Shown here: in pieces, positions 1 through 7,684 of the stretch | How positions within the stretch are numbered: the stretch's first letter is position 1 | Layout of the letters: each line of letters begins with the position of its first letter | Virus record (IMG/VR): IMGVR_UViG_3300032322_002299 | Coordinates: 1 to 24,582 of that record | Length of the DNA stretch: 24,582 bases | DNA from: a virus | Reading direction: 5' to 3' (one strand) | Program-made: the position numbers and the translations under genes | Notes under the pieces: model-generated | What the model was told of the DNA's origin: nothing | The model's database searches: none | Seen by the model: only the letters and a program-made list of their open reading frames with translations

Positions 1-1368
1 AGTGAAACCCGCACTAGAACCTTGTGGCAATCCTTTAATATTAACATCTAATTGACCGCCAGCTGTTAATTGTTGTGTTTTATTAATTTGTGCTGGTTGG
101 TTCATTTTTGGTGCCACCATTTCCGACAATTTATCAAGACCAATAAAGTCTAAAACAATGGCAGTATCGGCTCTAAATTCGTTAATCAATCCCATTACCA
201 TTTTTAGTTTTTCGGCAACATAATCAAAAGCACCAGCAAATTTATCTTTTAAAAAATCATAAATTATTATTAATTCTTCTTTAAATAAATACATCACACC
301 AATAGCAAGTTGCAAGCCAAGTATCCAAGGGTTCATTGCAAATGCCATTGTTATTGCTTTGCCAAACAATACAAAACCTGCGGTGGCTAATCCTAAAACA
401 CCAGCAAGAGAACCTAAAATTAATAATGCTGGCGATAATGTGGCAGTTATTAAAATTGCATAAGTAATAAATTTTTGTGTTTGAGGTGATAAATTTTTAA
501 ATTTATCTGTAAGATTTGCAATAACATCGGTAATTTTTGTAATATTAGTTGATAGATCGATTGATTTTGCCATTTGTGTCCCTAACTCACCGAATGCAAT
601 ATTAACAGAATCAATTAAAGTGCTTGCAAGTCCTGATAAAGTTTGAGACATTTTTTCAGCTCCATTCTCAAACAATCCGCCTTTTTGTGTGGCTTTTTCC
701 ATCGCTTTTGCAACTATATCAAAACTTAACTCACCTTTTTCTTTCATTGCCATTATTTGTGCCGTTGTTTTGCCTGTGTAATCCGTTAATATTTTCATTA
801 AAGGCACACTATTATTAACAAATTGATTAAAGTCATTACCTAATAATCTTGTTGTTGCCGCGGTTTGCGAAAATGCCAATGCCATTCCGCTCATTTCACC
901 GCCAGATATTGAGGCAATATCACCTAGAACTTTAATGGTCTTCATCGCTTCTTCGAATTGCATTCCGCCAGTAGACATTAACATATTTAAAGATTTACTA
1001 ATATCGGCAATTTGGAATGGTGTTTTAGCGGCATATTTAGTAACCTCTTGAAAAGCTAATCCTCCTTTTTCGACACTACCAGTTAATACATTCATTCTTA
1101 TTCTTAACATCTCGAATTCTGCGGCACTTTTGAAAGCCTTGGTCGCCACTAATCCCATCGCTACCGATAATGGAGCAAGTGTCATGCCAGCGTTATTAAA
1201 TGATTGACTGGTTCTTTTTATAGTATCGCTTAAATTACTAAATGATGTTGACATCTGCCCTGCAATAGAGTGAACCTTATTTTTGGTAGCCTCTAGGTTT
1301 GATTGTATCTTTTTTAATTGAGGTGTTATATTATCAACTAAATCGTATATATATGATACTTTAAACAT
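1..1368 (-). CDS. Phage tail tape measure protein (N-terminal part, runs off window)
   Basis: The minus frame is open from ATG at 1368 to the window edge, giving 456 residues with no stop. It opens MFKVSYIYDLVDNITPQL, then has the Ala/Gly/Met-rich tape-measure domain (about residues 50-220, with TGSVEKGGLAFQEV, TPFQIADISKSLN and GNDFNQFVNNSVPLMK) and a hydrophobic stretch at about 265-345 likely to be membrane-active. The last visible residues (KGLPQGSSAGF) resemble the end of the conserved region in Mu-type tape measures. In this family the protein sets tail length and passes into the host envelope at infection. Its start overlaps the end of the T-frame of the tail chaperone (AATGTTTAA), as is usual in this gene order. 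The C-terminal part lies outside the window. Confidence 0.93.
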   Translation of the reverse strand, partial: MFKVSYIYDLVDNITPQLKKIQSNLEATKNKVHSIAGQMSTSFSNLSDTIKRTSQSFNNAGMTLAPLSVAMGLVATKAFKSAAEFEMLRIRMNVLTGSVEKGGLAFQEVTKYAAKTPFQIADISKSLNMLMSTGGMQFEEAMKTIKVLGDIASISGGEMSGMALAFSQTAATTRLLGNDFNQFVNNSVPLMKILTDYTGKTTAQIMAMKEKGELSFDIVAKAMEKATQKGGLFENGAEKMSQTLSGLASTLIDSVNIAFGELGTQMAKSIDLSTNITKITDVIANLTDKFKNLSPQTQKFITYAILITATLSPALLILGSLAGVLGLATAGFVLFGKAITMAFAMNPWILGLQLAIGVMYLFKEELIIIYDFLKDKFAGAFDYVAEKLKMVMGLINEFRADTAIVLDFIGLDKLSEMVAPKMNQPAQINKTQQLTAGGQLDVNIKGLPQGSSAGFT

Positions 1369-1561
1369 TTTTTTCTAGTTGTTTGTTAATTTTTTCAGCT
1401 TCTTTTTGAAGTCTTAATATTTTTGTTATTGGTTGTAATTCGAGCCATTCAAAACTAGCCGAGCCTTTATAAAAATATCCAATATTACAAATTATTGATT
1501 CAATCGAAACTTTGTTGTGGGTAAAGCCGCCTATTTTAAGGTCTTCATCCACGAAACAATA
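1361..1561 (-). CDS. T-frame extension of tail chaperone (GT fusion by -1 frameshift)
   Basis: From the T-run the -1 frame reads YCFVDEDLKIGG and continues for 66 residues to a TAA at 1361, overlapping the ATG of the tape measure. If ribosomes slip on T_TTT_TTT the product is 144 residues of the upstream protein plus these 66, about 210 in all. A separate start exists (GTG at 1552, 63 residues), but it has no obvious ribosome binding site. G/GT frameshift pairs just before the tape measure are conserved across long-tailed phages. The T segment normally recruits tail tube subunits. Confidence 0.75.
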   Translation of the reverse strand, partial: YCFVDEDLKIGGFTHNKVSIESIICNIGYFYKGSASFEWLELQPITKILRLQKEAEKINKQLEKNV

Positions 1562-1992
1562 AAAAAAACCTCTAAATATTTAGCCAACAACTCCTCAAAA
1601 TCTTCTTCGTTAATTTTTTCAATATCAAGATTATTAAGGGGCTGTTTCATTTCTTCATCTTTAAAAGCAACATTTAGTAATAAATTTGCAAAAGATTTAA
1701 AATAGCTAACAATGTCAAAGTTAGGGCTCGCATATAAAATTGCCTTAATAGCCTTGGCATCTAAACCATTTTCATTTTCGATTTGTTCACTTGCTTGTTG
1801 TTTTGACAAAGATTGTGTCATACCGAAAATAGCTTCTATAAATTTCTTTTTTAACACCAAGGTTTTATCTTTGTCTTTATAAGATGGTGCAGACAAATAG
1901 ATTTTATCTAAATCAATAAAAGAATTTTTATCGCCATCTTTAAATTGAACTTTGACAGGATTTTGAAAATCAAAAATAATTTTATCTTTCAT
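1531..1992 (-). CDS. Tail assembly chaperone, G-type (short product)
   Basis: This is a 153-residue protein between the tube and tape-measure genes, the standard place for a G-type tail assembly chaperone, which coats the tape measure while the tube polymerises around it. The N-terminus (DKIIFDFQNPVKVQFKDGD) looks like the beta-rich start of Mu gp41 / P2 E-type proteins, and the C-terminal half is helical. The reading frame passes in phase through a run of eight T's and stops at 1531, while the overlapping -1 frame stays open to the tape measure gene. Identification rests on gene order, size and the frameshift arrangement more than on a sequence signature. Confidence 0.82.
   Translation of the reverse strand: MKDKIIFDFQNPVKVQFKDGDKNSFIDLDKIYLSAPSYKDKDKTLVLKKKFIEAIFGMTQSLSKQQASEQIENENGLDAKAIKAILYASPNFDIVSYFKSFANLLLNVAFKDEEMKQPLNNLDIEKINEEDFEELLAKYLEVFFIVSWMKTLK
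1561..1568 (-). promoter_or_regulatory. Putative -1 ribosomal frameshift slippery site
   Basis: The minus strand carries GG followed by eight T's. In the frame of the 153-residue gene the codons are GTT TTT TTT ATT, so the heptamer T_TTT_TTT is correctly phased for simultaneous -1 slippage of both tRNAs. The -1 frame is open on both sides of the site. I did not identify a convincing downstream stimulatory pseudoknot by eye. Confidence 0.72.
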
Positions 1993-1994
1993 AA

Positions 1995-2339
1995 CTAAAT
2001 TGCAGGATCGCCTTTAAAAACATACTCAACGATTTCTAAATCCTCAATTTGCGGTAATTTTTCCATTACACAGCTTGAAAAATTTTGATTTCTAAATGAA
2101 ATTGTATTATTGTCGCCATTATTATAAAAGCTTGTAAATAACTCAACATTTTCAGGGATTGCTCTTACTGGCACACTAATAATGCTAATATTGGTTGAAA
2201 CATCGCTAGTAATTATTTTTGAGCCATTAACTTGACTAAAAACATTTCTTGTAATAGAGCCAGCTTCGATTTTAACTTTACCTTCGTAAGCTATTGGCTT
2301 TCCGTTGATAACTAAATCACCTTGTTTTTGTATTGCCAT
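1995..2339 (-). CDS. Phage tail tube protein (Mu gpM-like)
   Basis: This 114-residue protein lies directly after the sheath gene. Its length matches the roughly 118-residue tube protein of Mu-type tails. It begins MAIQKQGDLVINGKPIAYEGKVKIEAGS, which fits the Tail_tube family pattern of a short lead-in and then beta strands (residues 8-60). The C-terminal half (NNGDNNTISFRN, SSCVMEKLPQIEDLEIVEYVFKGDP) continues the beta-rich pattern. The protein would form the inner tube through which DNA passes, stacked in hexameric rings inside the sheath. It is separated from the sheath gene by 7 bases and from the chaperone gene by 2, so it is part of one tail operon. Confidence 0.85.
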   Translation of the reverse strand: MAIQKQGDLVINGKPIAYEGKVKIEAGSITRNVFSQVNGSKIITSDVSTNISIISVPVRAIPENVELFTSFYNNGDNNTISFRNQNFSSCVMEKLPQIEDLEIVEYVFKGDPAI

Positions 2340-2346
2340 AATTTAT

Positions 2347-3903
2347 TTATTCAAATGTTGGAGTAAAATTAACTATAAATTCTCTTACCTGAGTTACGAT
2401 ATTAGCGATTGATTCTGCTGTAATTTTGCCATCAACCAAAGTAATAACCACTGATTGATCTAGGGCATCAACAAAAGCTTTTAATTCGCTATCACCAGCT
2501 CTTAACAATACATAATTATTATTATTAGTTTTATAACCTGATAATACACCATAATATTTTTTCATAAGATTAATAAAACCTTCTTTATTAATCATAGCAC
2601 GACCACTTATTAATTCGCCAGTTGTTAATCGTCTTCCAATTAAATCATTTTTTAAATTGTTAAATACATATTCTCTAATAATAGTTAAGGTATCAAAATA
2701 ATTGAGATATTTAAAAGTTTTATCAACTTGACTTTGTGCATCAGTTTTATAAGTAGTCATTGCTTCGTTAATAATGATATCTGTATTAGATGGATTATTT
2801 CTTAATAAAGTTAAACCACTATTCGCAAGTTCATCAGCTTCAGCATCGCTAAAATCATTGCCACTTTCAATTATAGGTAAGTTATAAATAGGAGTTCCAG
2901 CATAAGGAACACCAGCATAATAATTACCACCAACTGTTTCACCGTTGGTTGCGAAACTTGAAACATTAGCACCAACTGACAATCTTAATTCTCTAATACC
3001 AGCAAATATTGATGCAATAACAAGTGGGCTTTCAAAAATAGCTCCACCTTTTAATTTTGTAGCAGAGATTAGTTTATTAGAAATGCCACAAAGTGTTTTT
3101 TGGTTCAATGCATCTGCAAAAGTGTTTAGATTAGCATAGGTATCTAATTTACAAAATAAACCAACTCCATCAAGAATTTTATTATCTACATTAAATCTTG
3201 CTTCGGTAAATGTTGATAATGTAGAAGTGCCCCACTCGGCAGGATAAATGATAGTTGTAAATCTTTTATCTGCAATTGGATCAAATAACGAAGTTAAAAC
3301 AGGATTTGTTGCACCACTTGACATCGCAGTTATTGTTGTGGTTATCCCAGCAATAGAGCCATCAACACCAAGAGAGATTGTATTACCTTGTGTGCCATCA
3401 TTTACAGCAGTTAATCCAACGGAACCAGTAGTATTGACTGCGGTTACTGGTGAATAAGCATTGGCAGTAATTGCAGTTTCTAATTTACCACCAATTACAG
3501 TCGCAGTATCGCCGATAGCGACCGCGATTTCGTATTTACCATTTATTTTTGAATCAATGTAAATAGTTAATGTGCCAGCTTCGGTAGAAGTGCCTGAAAA
3601 AGCAATTGAGCCAGTTGAGGCGACACCAGAAGCATTGTCGGTTAAGCCAATTGCAGAAACTTTTGGTTTAATTTTAGAAACCGATAAAGTATCTATTAAA
3701 GATCTTCCAGCTTTTGCAATTTGTGATTTTGCACCGAATAAATCGTTAAATTCTTTTTTGCTTAAAATATTTTCTTTAAGCTCACCACTAGAAGCGGTGC
3801 CACTTATCATACAGCCTACTAAAAGAATTGAGCGATCGCCTGCATCTTTTGCGGTTAATGCTGAGTTAATATTAGATGTTCCTCTTGGAAATGATTGTCC
3901 CAT
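2347..3903 (-). CDS. Contractile tail sheath protein (Mu gpL-like)
   Basis: The 518-residue protein is close to the 495-residue Mu sheath. The N-terminus (GQSFPRGTSNINSALTAKDAGDRSILLVGCMISGTASSGEL) and the block FNDLFGAKSQIAKAGRSLIDT are typical of Mu-type sheaths, in which subunits recognise a growing baseplate and tube. Residues about 100-200 form a Thr/Gly/Ala-rich beta domain (GTLTIYIDSKINGKYEIAVAIGDTATVIGGKL). The C-terminal part (FINLMKKYYGVLSGYKTNNNNYVLLRAGDSELKAF and the final REFIVNFTPTFE) is the conserved polymerising core. The presence of a sheath is the direct argument for a contractile tail. Its ATG shares one base with the TAA of the preceding DUF2635 gene. Confidence 0.92.
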   Translation of the reverse strand: MGQSFPRGTSNINSALTAKDAGDRSILLVGCMISGTASSGELKENILSKKEFNDLFGAKSQIAKAGRSLIDTLSVSKIKPKVSAIGLTDNASGVASTGSIAFSGTSTEAGTLTIYIDSKINGKYEIAVAIGDTATVIGGKLETAITANAYSPVTAVNTTGSVGLTAVNDGTQGNTISLGVDGSIAGITTTITAMSSGATNPVLTSLFDPIADKRFTTIIYPAEWGTSTLSTFTEARFNVDNKILDGVGLFCKLDTYANLNTFADALNQKTLCGISNKLISATKLKGGAIFESPLVIASIFAGIRELRLSVGANVSSFATNGETVGGNYYAGVPYAGTPIYNLPIIESGNDFSDAEADELANSGLTLLRNNPSNTDIIINEAMTTYKTDAQSQVDKTFKYLNYFDTLTIIREYVFNNLKNDLIGRRLTTGELISGRAMINKEGFINLMKKYYGVLSGYKTNNNNYVLLRAGDSELKAFVDALDQSVVITLVDGKITAESIANIVTQVREFIVNFTPTFE

Positions 3904-4094
3904 TATTTACCTTTTTTTTGAGTTGATATAACTTGATCCACAACCTCAATGCAATTATCGATAGCGGAATCTTTCAATCTATTTCGCCAAAATAAATCTG
4001 TCGGCACTCCATGCTCATCATTAATTTCAATGATTGCACCTTTTAGCAATTGCCCTTGTGGAGTTTTTAAATTTTGATTTAATTTTATTTGCAT
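3903..4094 (-). CDS. DUF2635 small tail protein (Mu gp38-like)
   Basis: This 63-residue protein sits immediately before the sheath gene, where Mu and its relatives carry the DUF2635 protein gp38. It shows the expected pattern: an N-terminal beta hairpin (KLNQNLKTPQGQLLKGAIIEIN) followed by a short conserved W/R-rich motif (DLFWRNRLKDSAI). The function in Mu is not firmly known. It is the first gene of the tail operon, with a promoter and the repeated 13-mer upstream. Confidence 0.72.
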   Translation of the reverse strand: MQIKLNQNLKTPQGQLLKGAIIEINDEHGVPTDLFWRNRLKDSAIDNCIEVVDQVISTQKKGK

Positions 4095-4109
4095 AACAAA
4101 ATAATTTTT

Positions 4110-4138
4110 TATATATTTATATTGTTAATTTTTGTCAA
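4110..4138 (-). promoter_or_regulatory. Sigma70-type promoter for the tail operon
   Basis: On the minus strand TTGACA (4138-4133) is followed after 17 bases by TATATA (4115-4110), just upstream of the DUF2635-sheath-tube-chaperone-tape operon (ATG at 4094). The spacing is ideal and the -35 is perfect. Confidence 0.6.
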
Positions 4139-4150
4139 TTTTTTGCAAGT

Positions 4151-4163
4151 GAAAAAACTATGA
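4151..4163 (-). promoter_or_regulatory. Repeated 13-mer, copy 1 (TCATAGTTTTTTC), possible late control site
   Basis: The minus strand reads TCATAGTTTTTTC, 57 bases before the ATG of the DUF2635 gene and 13 bases upstream of the -35 hexamer. Identical copies lie at 9974-9986 and 12847-12859, each in a gap before another late transcription unit. Confidence 0.5.
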
Positions 4164-4165
4164 TT

Positions 4166-5233
4166 TTAACGAGTGTTTAGATCATAATCTAAACCTTGCT
4201 CTTCAAATAAACCTTCAACCCTTTGCAACGGAACTCCCAAATCATAATCGGTAGTATCGCTAACTTGAATAAACCTTTGCGCTACAAAATCAAACCTATG
4301 TGTATAGGTAGCGGTTATATAATCGTCAGCTTCATCGCCTACATATTGGCAAGGTTGCATCTCTTCATCGCTTAAATCACTTTCAAAAATATAATTTGCT
4401 AGGGCTTTTAATATTGGTTTTAAATAACCTTTGGCATTATCGGCAATGTCGCCACCAAGAATTGATGTTGTTGCTGGTATAACTATATAAATGCTAAAAC
4501 TTTGCTGTGCCGAGTTCCAATAGTCTTCATTTGTTCTTTTTGCAGTCGATGAATCACCTACAATTGTATCATTTCTATAAGCTTGGTTTTGCCCCATAAC
4601 AACATAAAGCCAAGTTTCTAAAACTCCACCCTGCCCCGCTGTATAAAACTCTTGTATTCTTTGTGGTGTTGCAGAATGTGCTATTCTTGTTGCTGTGCTT
4701 ACCTTTATTTCGCCTTGTGCTGGTGATTGCATCGTGCCAGTTGTTGTGTAGCTAAACGAGGTATCTGTTAATTTAGTTATTTGTTTATAGCCATTATATC
4801 CGTCATAATCGTCAAGCAATAAATATCCACCATTTACATTGGCAGGGTTGCCGCTTACTTTAAAGGTAAAAATTAATTTACTTGGCACACTTACTAATTC
4901 CCAACTTCCGTTAAATCCAACTGCCCCAGCTATTTCAATTTTAATTGGCAAAATTTGTGGAGAAAATAAAGACGGATCGCTTAATTTATGATCTGTTAAA
5001 GATGTTGCGGTGGCAATGCCATTAGAAAAAGTTATTGTGCTTAATGCTATCGGTTCTTTTGCACCTTTAATTGTTATATAATTTCCAGTTAATAAATTAT
5101 GATTAGTTGCTGTCGTGCAAGTTATTGTAGAGCCTGCTCTTGTTAAAGATGAGGCATTGATAATGGTTGAAAAATCATTAGTATATTTTGGCAAAATATC
5201 TTTTAATCTATTAACTACTTGAATACCTTTCAT
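4166..5233 (-). CDS. Tail terminator / neck-like protein with beta-rich insert
   Basis: The 355-residue protein lies between the HK97 gp10-like gene and the tail operon, where a tail-terminator or completion protein is expected. Its N-terminus (MKGIQVVNRLKDILPKYTNDFS) and C-terminal half (about 185-355, including YTHRFDFVAQRFIQVSDTTDYDLGVPLQRVEGLFEEQG) resemble the LIC_12616-type phage family. Residues about 30-180 are a separate Thr/Gly/Ser-rich beta domain with repeated INASSLTRAGSTITCTTATNHNL-type turns, which looks inserted. The start overlaps the upstream gene by 4 bases. A head-tail or tail-terminator role is inferred from position; the exact family is uncertain. Confidence 0.6.
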   Translation of the reverse strand: MKGIQVVNRLKDILPKYTNDFSTIINASSLTRAGSTITCTTATNHNLLTGNYITIKGAKEPIALSTITFSNGIATATSLTDHKLSDPSLFSPQILPIKIEIAGAVGFNGSWELVSVPSKLIFTFKVSGNPANVNGGYLLLDDYDGYNGYKQITKLTDTSFSYTTTGTMQSPAQGEIKVSTATRIAHSATPQRIQEFYTAGQGGVLETWLYVVMGQNQAYRNDTIVGDSSTAKRTNEDYWNSAQQSFSIYIVIPATTSILGGDIADNAKGYLKPILKALANYIFESDLSDEEMQPCQYVGDEADDYITATYTHRFDFVAQRFIQVSDTTDYDLGVPLQRVEGLFEEQGLDYDLNTR

Positions 5234-5706
5234 TTTTTACCGCCCAAAACTTGTTTTAATTTAATATCTATATTTCTTTTGATTTTATCTTTATTTTTCA
5301 TAACAATTCTTTTAAATGGTTCTCTTGCTGCCATTTTGTTTGTTCCTTCTTCTAAAAATTTTGCATACTCTGGTGCATTTTCGTTAGCTCCAAATTCTAA
5401 TTCTCTATTGCCACGAACGGCAAAATCAACCGATTTTCTAAATTTACCAGTTATCACCGCTGGTGTTTCGTTTGGTGCCGAAGCTATATGTAATTTAGGT
5501 TTTTTTAATTTACTGCCACCAATTCCTTTATATACTTTGTAGCCTCTACCACTTTTTGGTTGCTTCATATCTTTATTTAAATCAGCAACCAATTCTTTAC
5601 CTGATGTATAAAATCCTTGACGAATTGCTTTTGTTAATTCTACTGGCAATTCGTAAAGAAATTTTAATGTTTTTTGGTTTTGTGAGCCATCTTTTACTTT
5701 TATCAT
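5230..5706 (-). CDS. HK97 gp10-like tail/neck protein
   Basis: This 158-residue basic protein has the family hallmarks: a Lys-rich helical first half that sets up TGKFRKSVDFAVRG, then NAPEYAKFLEEGTNKMAAREPFKRIV, the almost invariant 'YA.FLE.GT.KM.ARPF'-like motif. Members sit at the head-tail joint and act in neck or tail-tube completion. The gene overlaps both neighbours by 4 bases, so the neck genes are translationally coupled. The usual motif reads ARPF; here it is AREPF, with one inserted Glu. Confidence 0.85.
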   Translation of the reverse strand: MIKVKDGSQNQKTLKFLYELPVELTKAIRQGFYTSGKELVADLNKDMKQPKSGRGYKVYKGIGGSKLKKPKLHIASAPNETPAVITGKFRKSVDFAVRGNRELEFGANENAPEYAKFLEEGTNKMAAREPFKRIVMKNKDKIKRNIDIKLKQVLGGKK

Positions 5707-6095
5707 CTTTTATTAGCATTTATTGTTTTATCGCCTTTCTCAATACTTCTCAATCTAATAATTTTATCGTCAATATCAATATTATCTGTATTTACAATCT
5801 TGTAATAAATATTTTGATACTCAATCCATAATTGCTTATCCAAAGGTATTGATGAACTATAACGAACATAAAAATCAGTATTTACACCTTTTTCAATATT
5901 TACCCCATCTATAAATTCTCTTGCGGTATTTGTTTTTACCATCGCCCAAACCGTTACTATTGTTGTAAAACCAACTGTTGCCGAACTATTGGGTGCATTG
6001 TTTGGAATGATTGCAGTTGTTAAAATTTTAATTCTTTTATCAAAATCGCTAGTGCAAATCTTTTTTGTATTTTTCTTTATTGATTGACATTTCAT
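5703..6095 (-). CDS. Head-tail adaptor protein (Phage_H_T_join type)
   Basis: The 130-residue protein has the SPP1 gp16 / HK97 gp7-like signature: a short N-terminal Cys-containing lead (MKCQSIKKNTKKICTSDFDKRIKIL), then beta strands around TTIVTVWAMVKTNTAREFIDG and a closing RLRSIEKGDKTI. Proteins of this family seal the portal-connector channel after DNA packaging. The gene lies between the connector and gp10-like genes and overlaps each by 4 bases. Confidence 0.8.
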   Translation of the reverse strand: MKCQSIKKNTKKICTSDFDKRIKILTTAIIPNNAPNSSATVGFTTIVTVWAMVKTNTAREFIDGVNIEKGVNTDFYVRYSSSIPLDKQLWIEYQNIYYKIVNTDNIDIDDKIIRLRSIEKGDKTINANKR

Positions 6096-6655
6096 AAAAA
6101 GAATTTTTGTGGTATAATATAGGGAAAGAATAAAGACTTGAAAAGGGAATTATTTTCATTTACACAGTCGCCAGCATTCTCATATAGATAAGCACAAACA
6201 TTAAGCATTGCTTGTTTTATTGCTTCTGGTCTATTAGGATAATCAGCTTTGAAAGTAATAATAATTGCTTGTTTGCGATTATAAGTATTAGGGAATTGCT
6301 TACCTTCTTTTATATAAATTGATGAATAATACTGATCATCAGTAAAATAATAATCGGCTGAACTTAATGTTTGTAGTGTGTTATCTAGATCGTAATATTG
6401 AATTGAAGTAATTGATTTTAATTTGCTTCTTTTTACTTCTATACCGTTGCATTGTGGGAATGTGTCAAGATATAATTTAAATTCTTTTTCAACAAATTCT
6501 CTACCAGTTATATTCTCACCAATTTGACGAGACACTTTGATAAAGGGAGTTATTATATTATCAAAATCAGTGCCATCAATTCGCAAAAATGTTTTTATTT
6601 CAGCAAGTGTCAAAACTTCGGTTGTGGCATCTGTTAATAATACTATGGATTGCAT
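6092..6655 (-). CDS. Head-tail connector protein (gp6-like)
   Basis: This 187-residue protein begins MQSIVLLTDATTEVLTLAEIKTFLRIDGTDFDNIITPFIKVSRQIGENITGREFVEKEF, the typical helical start of the gp6-like connector family ('LTLAE.K.FLRID...D..I...I..A....E..TGR'). A beta-strand middle and a C-terminal helix (AIKQAMLNVCAYLYENAG) follow. It would form a ring below the portal. Its start overlaps the end of the upstream gene by 13 bases and its end overlaps the adaptor gene by 4. Confidence 0.87.
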   Translation of the reverse strand: MQSIVLLTDATTEVLTLAEIKTFLRIDGTDFDNIITPFIKVSRQIGENITGREFVEKEFKLYLDTFPQCNGIEVKRSKLKSITSIQYYDLDNTLQTLSSADYYFTDDQYYSSIYIKEGKQFPNTYNRKQAIIITFKADYPNRPEAIKQAMLNVCAYLYENAGDCVNENNSLFKSLFFPYIIPQKFFL

Positions 6656-6984
6656 ATAATTTTTATTTTTCTTTCACCTGCTTCAACAGAATTAGAAACT
6701 AAACGAATAAAATTAAAAGGGTTATCGTAATTGTTTTCAATTTCAATAAATTTGTTAGCAGCTACTTTAATTTCTTTTACAGTTCCAGAGGTTGAGCCAT
6801 ATAATTGATAAAAATTAGTTCCGTCAATAGAGCCTTCAATAGTTAATTTTGTTCCAGTGAAAGCACTTGGTATTAATAAACCAACTAAATGAGTTCCGCC
6901 TAGTTCGTAAGCGGTTGAGGTTGTGCCGCCATTTGCTATTGTTAATTCTACAAATTCTCTTGTGTTTTGAAAATTACTGGGCAT
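6643..6984 (-). CDS. Beta-rich virion-associated protein of unknown function
   Basis: The 113-residue protein contains a predicted beta-sandwich: ELGGTHLVGLLIPSAFTGTKLTIEGSIDGTNFYQLYG, then VKEIKVAANKFIEIENNYDNPFNFIRLVSNS. The pattern 'PSAFTGTKLT..GS.DGT.F..LY' is common in small phage proteins encoded beside head genes, probably structural decoration or head-fibre components. I do not know a named family. The gene is in the head-neck operon, 8 bases after the preceding gene. Confidence 0.6.
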   Translation of the reverse strand: MPSNFQNTREFVELTIANGGTTSTAYELGGTHLVGLLIPSAFTGTKLTIEGSIDGTNFYQLYGSTSGTVKEIKVAANKFIEIENNYDNPFNFIRLVSNSVEAGERKIKIICNP

Positions 6985-6991
6985 TTTTATT

Positions 6992-7201
6992 TTATTTTTT
7001 TGGTTTAAATTGTTTATTTTCTAAATTATCAATAGCTTGATTTTCGTATTCTTCAATAGCTTTTTCACCCCAGCCTTCTTTTAAAAATACTTCGGCTAAT
7101 TCTTGGTAAATATCATAAATATTATCTTTTAAATATTCGAAACATTCATTACCTACTTCATTTTTTGAAGCTATGACAGTTTTTAAAACTTTTATTTGCA
7201 T
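6992..7201 (-). CDS. Small acidic head-region protein, unknown
   Basis: This 69-residue protein begins MQIKVLKTVIASKNEVGNECFEYLKDNIYDIYQELAEVFLKEGWGEKA. The layout of a short beta strand followed by 'A..L...G.AE' resembles the very small proteins often found between capsid and connector genes (for example, the class with 'G......Y.V....A..LI..G.A'). No function can be assigned. It is the first gene after the terminator that follows the capsid genes, so it depends on read-through or an unseen promoter. Confidence 0.55.
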   Translation of the reverse strand: MQIKVLKTVIASKNEVGNECFEYLKDNIYDIYQELAEVFLKEGWGEKAIEEYENQAIDNLENKQFKPKK

Positions 7202-7216
7202 ATATTTAAATTTAAT

Positions 7217-7246
7217 TTAAAAAAGAGGGGTTTTTTAAGCCCCTCT
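7217..7246 (-). terminator. Rho-independent terminator after the capsid/decoration genes
   Basis: On the minus strand AGAGGGG (7246-7240) pairs perfectly with CCCCTCT (7230-7224) across a 9-base loop and runs straight into a T-tract. It lies just after the stop of the 133-residue gene. There is no T-tract in the plus direction. It probably reduces expression of the neck and tail genes relative to capsid genes. Confidence 0.85.
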
Positions 7247-7253
7247 AATTAAT

Positions 7254-7655
7254 TTATGCAACTGGTGCAGATTTTGGATTACCAAGAATAGCCGAAGCTC
7301 CAGCAGTTAAGCCAGTGGTTACACTTGTTGAAACTAAAGATAATTTTACATATCTTTTAGATCCAACATAACCAATTCTTGAGCGAGATTGAGCTGTTGA
7401 AAGTGCAGCCTCAGTTTCAAGTCCAATCAGATCGTCGTCATCAACGGAACCACTATAAGAGCCTGAAGTATCAGATTCTTGAATAAGTGGGGTTACAGTT
7501 CCATCGGTTCTCGCACCAGTAATAATTTCAAATGTTACTGATTCATAACCTTGGGTATCAATTTCTACACCAGCAGTTGTGGTGTTTGTTGAAATTGCTG
7601 CAATATTAAGAGCATTTAAAATCTTAATATTATTTTTTAGGTCTCTACTAGCCAT
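7254..7655 (-). CDS. Capsid decoration-like protein
   Basis: The 133-residue protein follows the major capsid gene. It contains the recurrent phage pattern GYESVTFEIITGARTDGTVTPLIQESDTSGSYSGSVDDDDLIGLE and RIGYVGSKRYVKLSLVSTSVTTG, then a Gly/Ala-rich tail ending GNPKSAPVA. Proteins with this layout are common beside HK97-type capsid genes and are thought to be head decoration or structural proteins; the exact role is inferred from position. Unlike most genes here it has an SD-like AAGGAAAA upstream of its ATG, which fits high expression. Confidence 0.65.
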   Translation of the reverse strand: MASRDLKNNIKILNALNIAAISTNTTTAGVEIDTQGYESVTFEIITGARTDGTVTPLIQESDTSGSYSGSVDDDDLIGLETEAALSTAQSRSRIGYVGSKRYVKLSLVSTSVTTGLTAGASAILGNPKSAPVA

Positions 7656-7684
7656 AAAATATTTTCCTTTTTAATTAATTATTA

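Noticed and set aside
2945-3931. Plus-strand open frames opposite the sheath gene
   Set aside because: They mirror a clearly conserved minus-strand gene and contain no recognisable protein pattern.
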